A stretch of DNA of 6,012 bases from Candidatus Omnitrophota bacterium (lineage in GTDB: Bacteria > Omnitrophota > 4484-213), in NCBI GenBank assembly GCA_030639955.1, contig DAOWKH010000103.1, positions 1-6,012 of the forward strand, in the 5' to 3' direction. Position numbers and translations under genes: made by a program. Positions 5,996 through 6,012 of the stretch are shown here, in pieces (positions within the stretch are counted from its first letter, which is position 1; every line of letters starts with the position of its first letter). The notes beneath the pieces were generated by a model. That model was not told the DNA's origin, made no database searches, and saw only the letters and a program-made list of their open reading frames with translations.

Positions 5996-6012
5996 AGTCC
6001 ACAGTCCACAGT
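5996..6012 (+). repeat. Start of heptamer tandem repeat (AGTCCAC)n, cut by window end
   Basis: Two full copies of AGTCCAC (5996-6002, 6003-6009) and three further matching bases run to the last base. The array may continue beyond the window. Two copies is little evidence on its own, but the perfect periodicity right up to the edge after an otherwise non-repetitive stretch makes it worth noting. Confidence 0.5.

Noticed and set aside
1..6012. CRISPR arrays, tRNA/rRNA genes, transposase or integrase genes
   Set aside because: None seen on either strand. The window is almost fully occupied by the B12 uptake genes and their leader.

Overview
The window comes from a diderm (Gram-negative type) bacterium. 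It encodes a TonB-dependent outer-membrane receptor, two ExbB/ExbD-type inner-membrane energising proteins and an ABC importer. Base composition is moderately AT-rich and all recognisable genes are on the + strand. The ExbB/ExbD sequence style and an AGTCCAC-type heptamer repeat at the right edge would fit an uncultivated lineage such as Omnitrophota or a deltaproteobacterium-like group. That is only an impression and I cannot confirm it from this sequence.

Left half (1-2811): a tightly packed operon. It holds the C-terminal end of a periplasmic substrate-binding protein (btuF-like), a FecCD/BtuC-family permease, a BtuD/FepC-family ATPase, an ATP:corrinoid adenosyltransferase (cobO/btuR type) and a 55-codon helix-turn-helix protein. 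Neighbouring reading frames overlap by 8, 1 and 38 nt, and the HTH gene starts 2 nt after cobO ends.

Middle (2808-3093): a regulatory region of about 280 bp. A good sigma-70-type promoter (TTGACA, 17 bp, TAAACT) is followed by a cobalamin riboswitch and then an intrinsic terminator hairpin with a T-tract. Sequence inside the aptamer can pair with the 5' arm of the terminator, which suggests an antitermination switch.

Right half (3094-6012): a BtuB-like TonB-dependent receptor, then exbB and exbD, closely spaced and probably co-transcribed under riboswitch control. The recognisable ExbD C-terminus is interrupted by an in-frame TAA, and the frame then stays open into a short heptamer repeat at the window edge.

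Together this is a near-complete vitamin B12 (corrinoid) salvage locus. The receptor takes corrinoid across the outer membrane, powered by ExbB/ExbD (TonB is not in the window). The binding protein and BtuCD move it into the cytoplasm, and the adenosyltransferase converts it to the adenosyl form. The riboswitch senses the product and should turn receptor synthesis down. The system itself is well known. The less ordinary parts are the compact riboswitch expression platform, the unannotated HTH microprotein, the A7 tract at the btuD/cobO junction and the broken exbD end.
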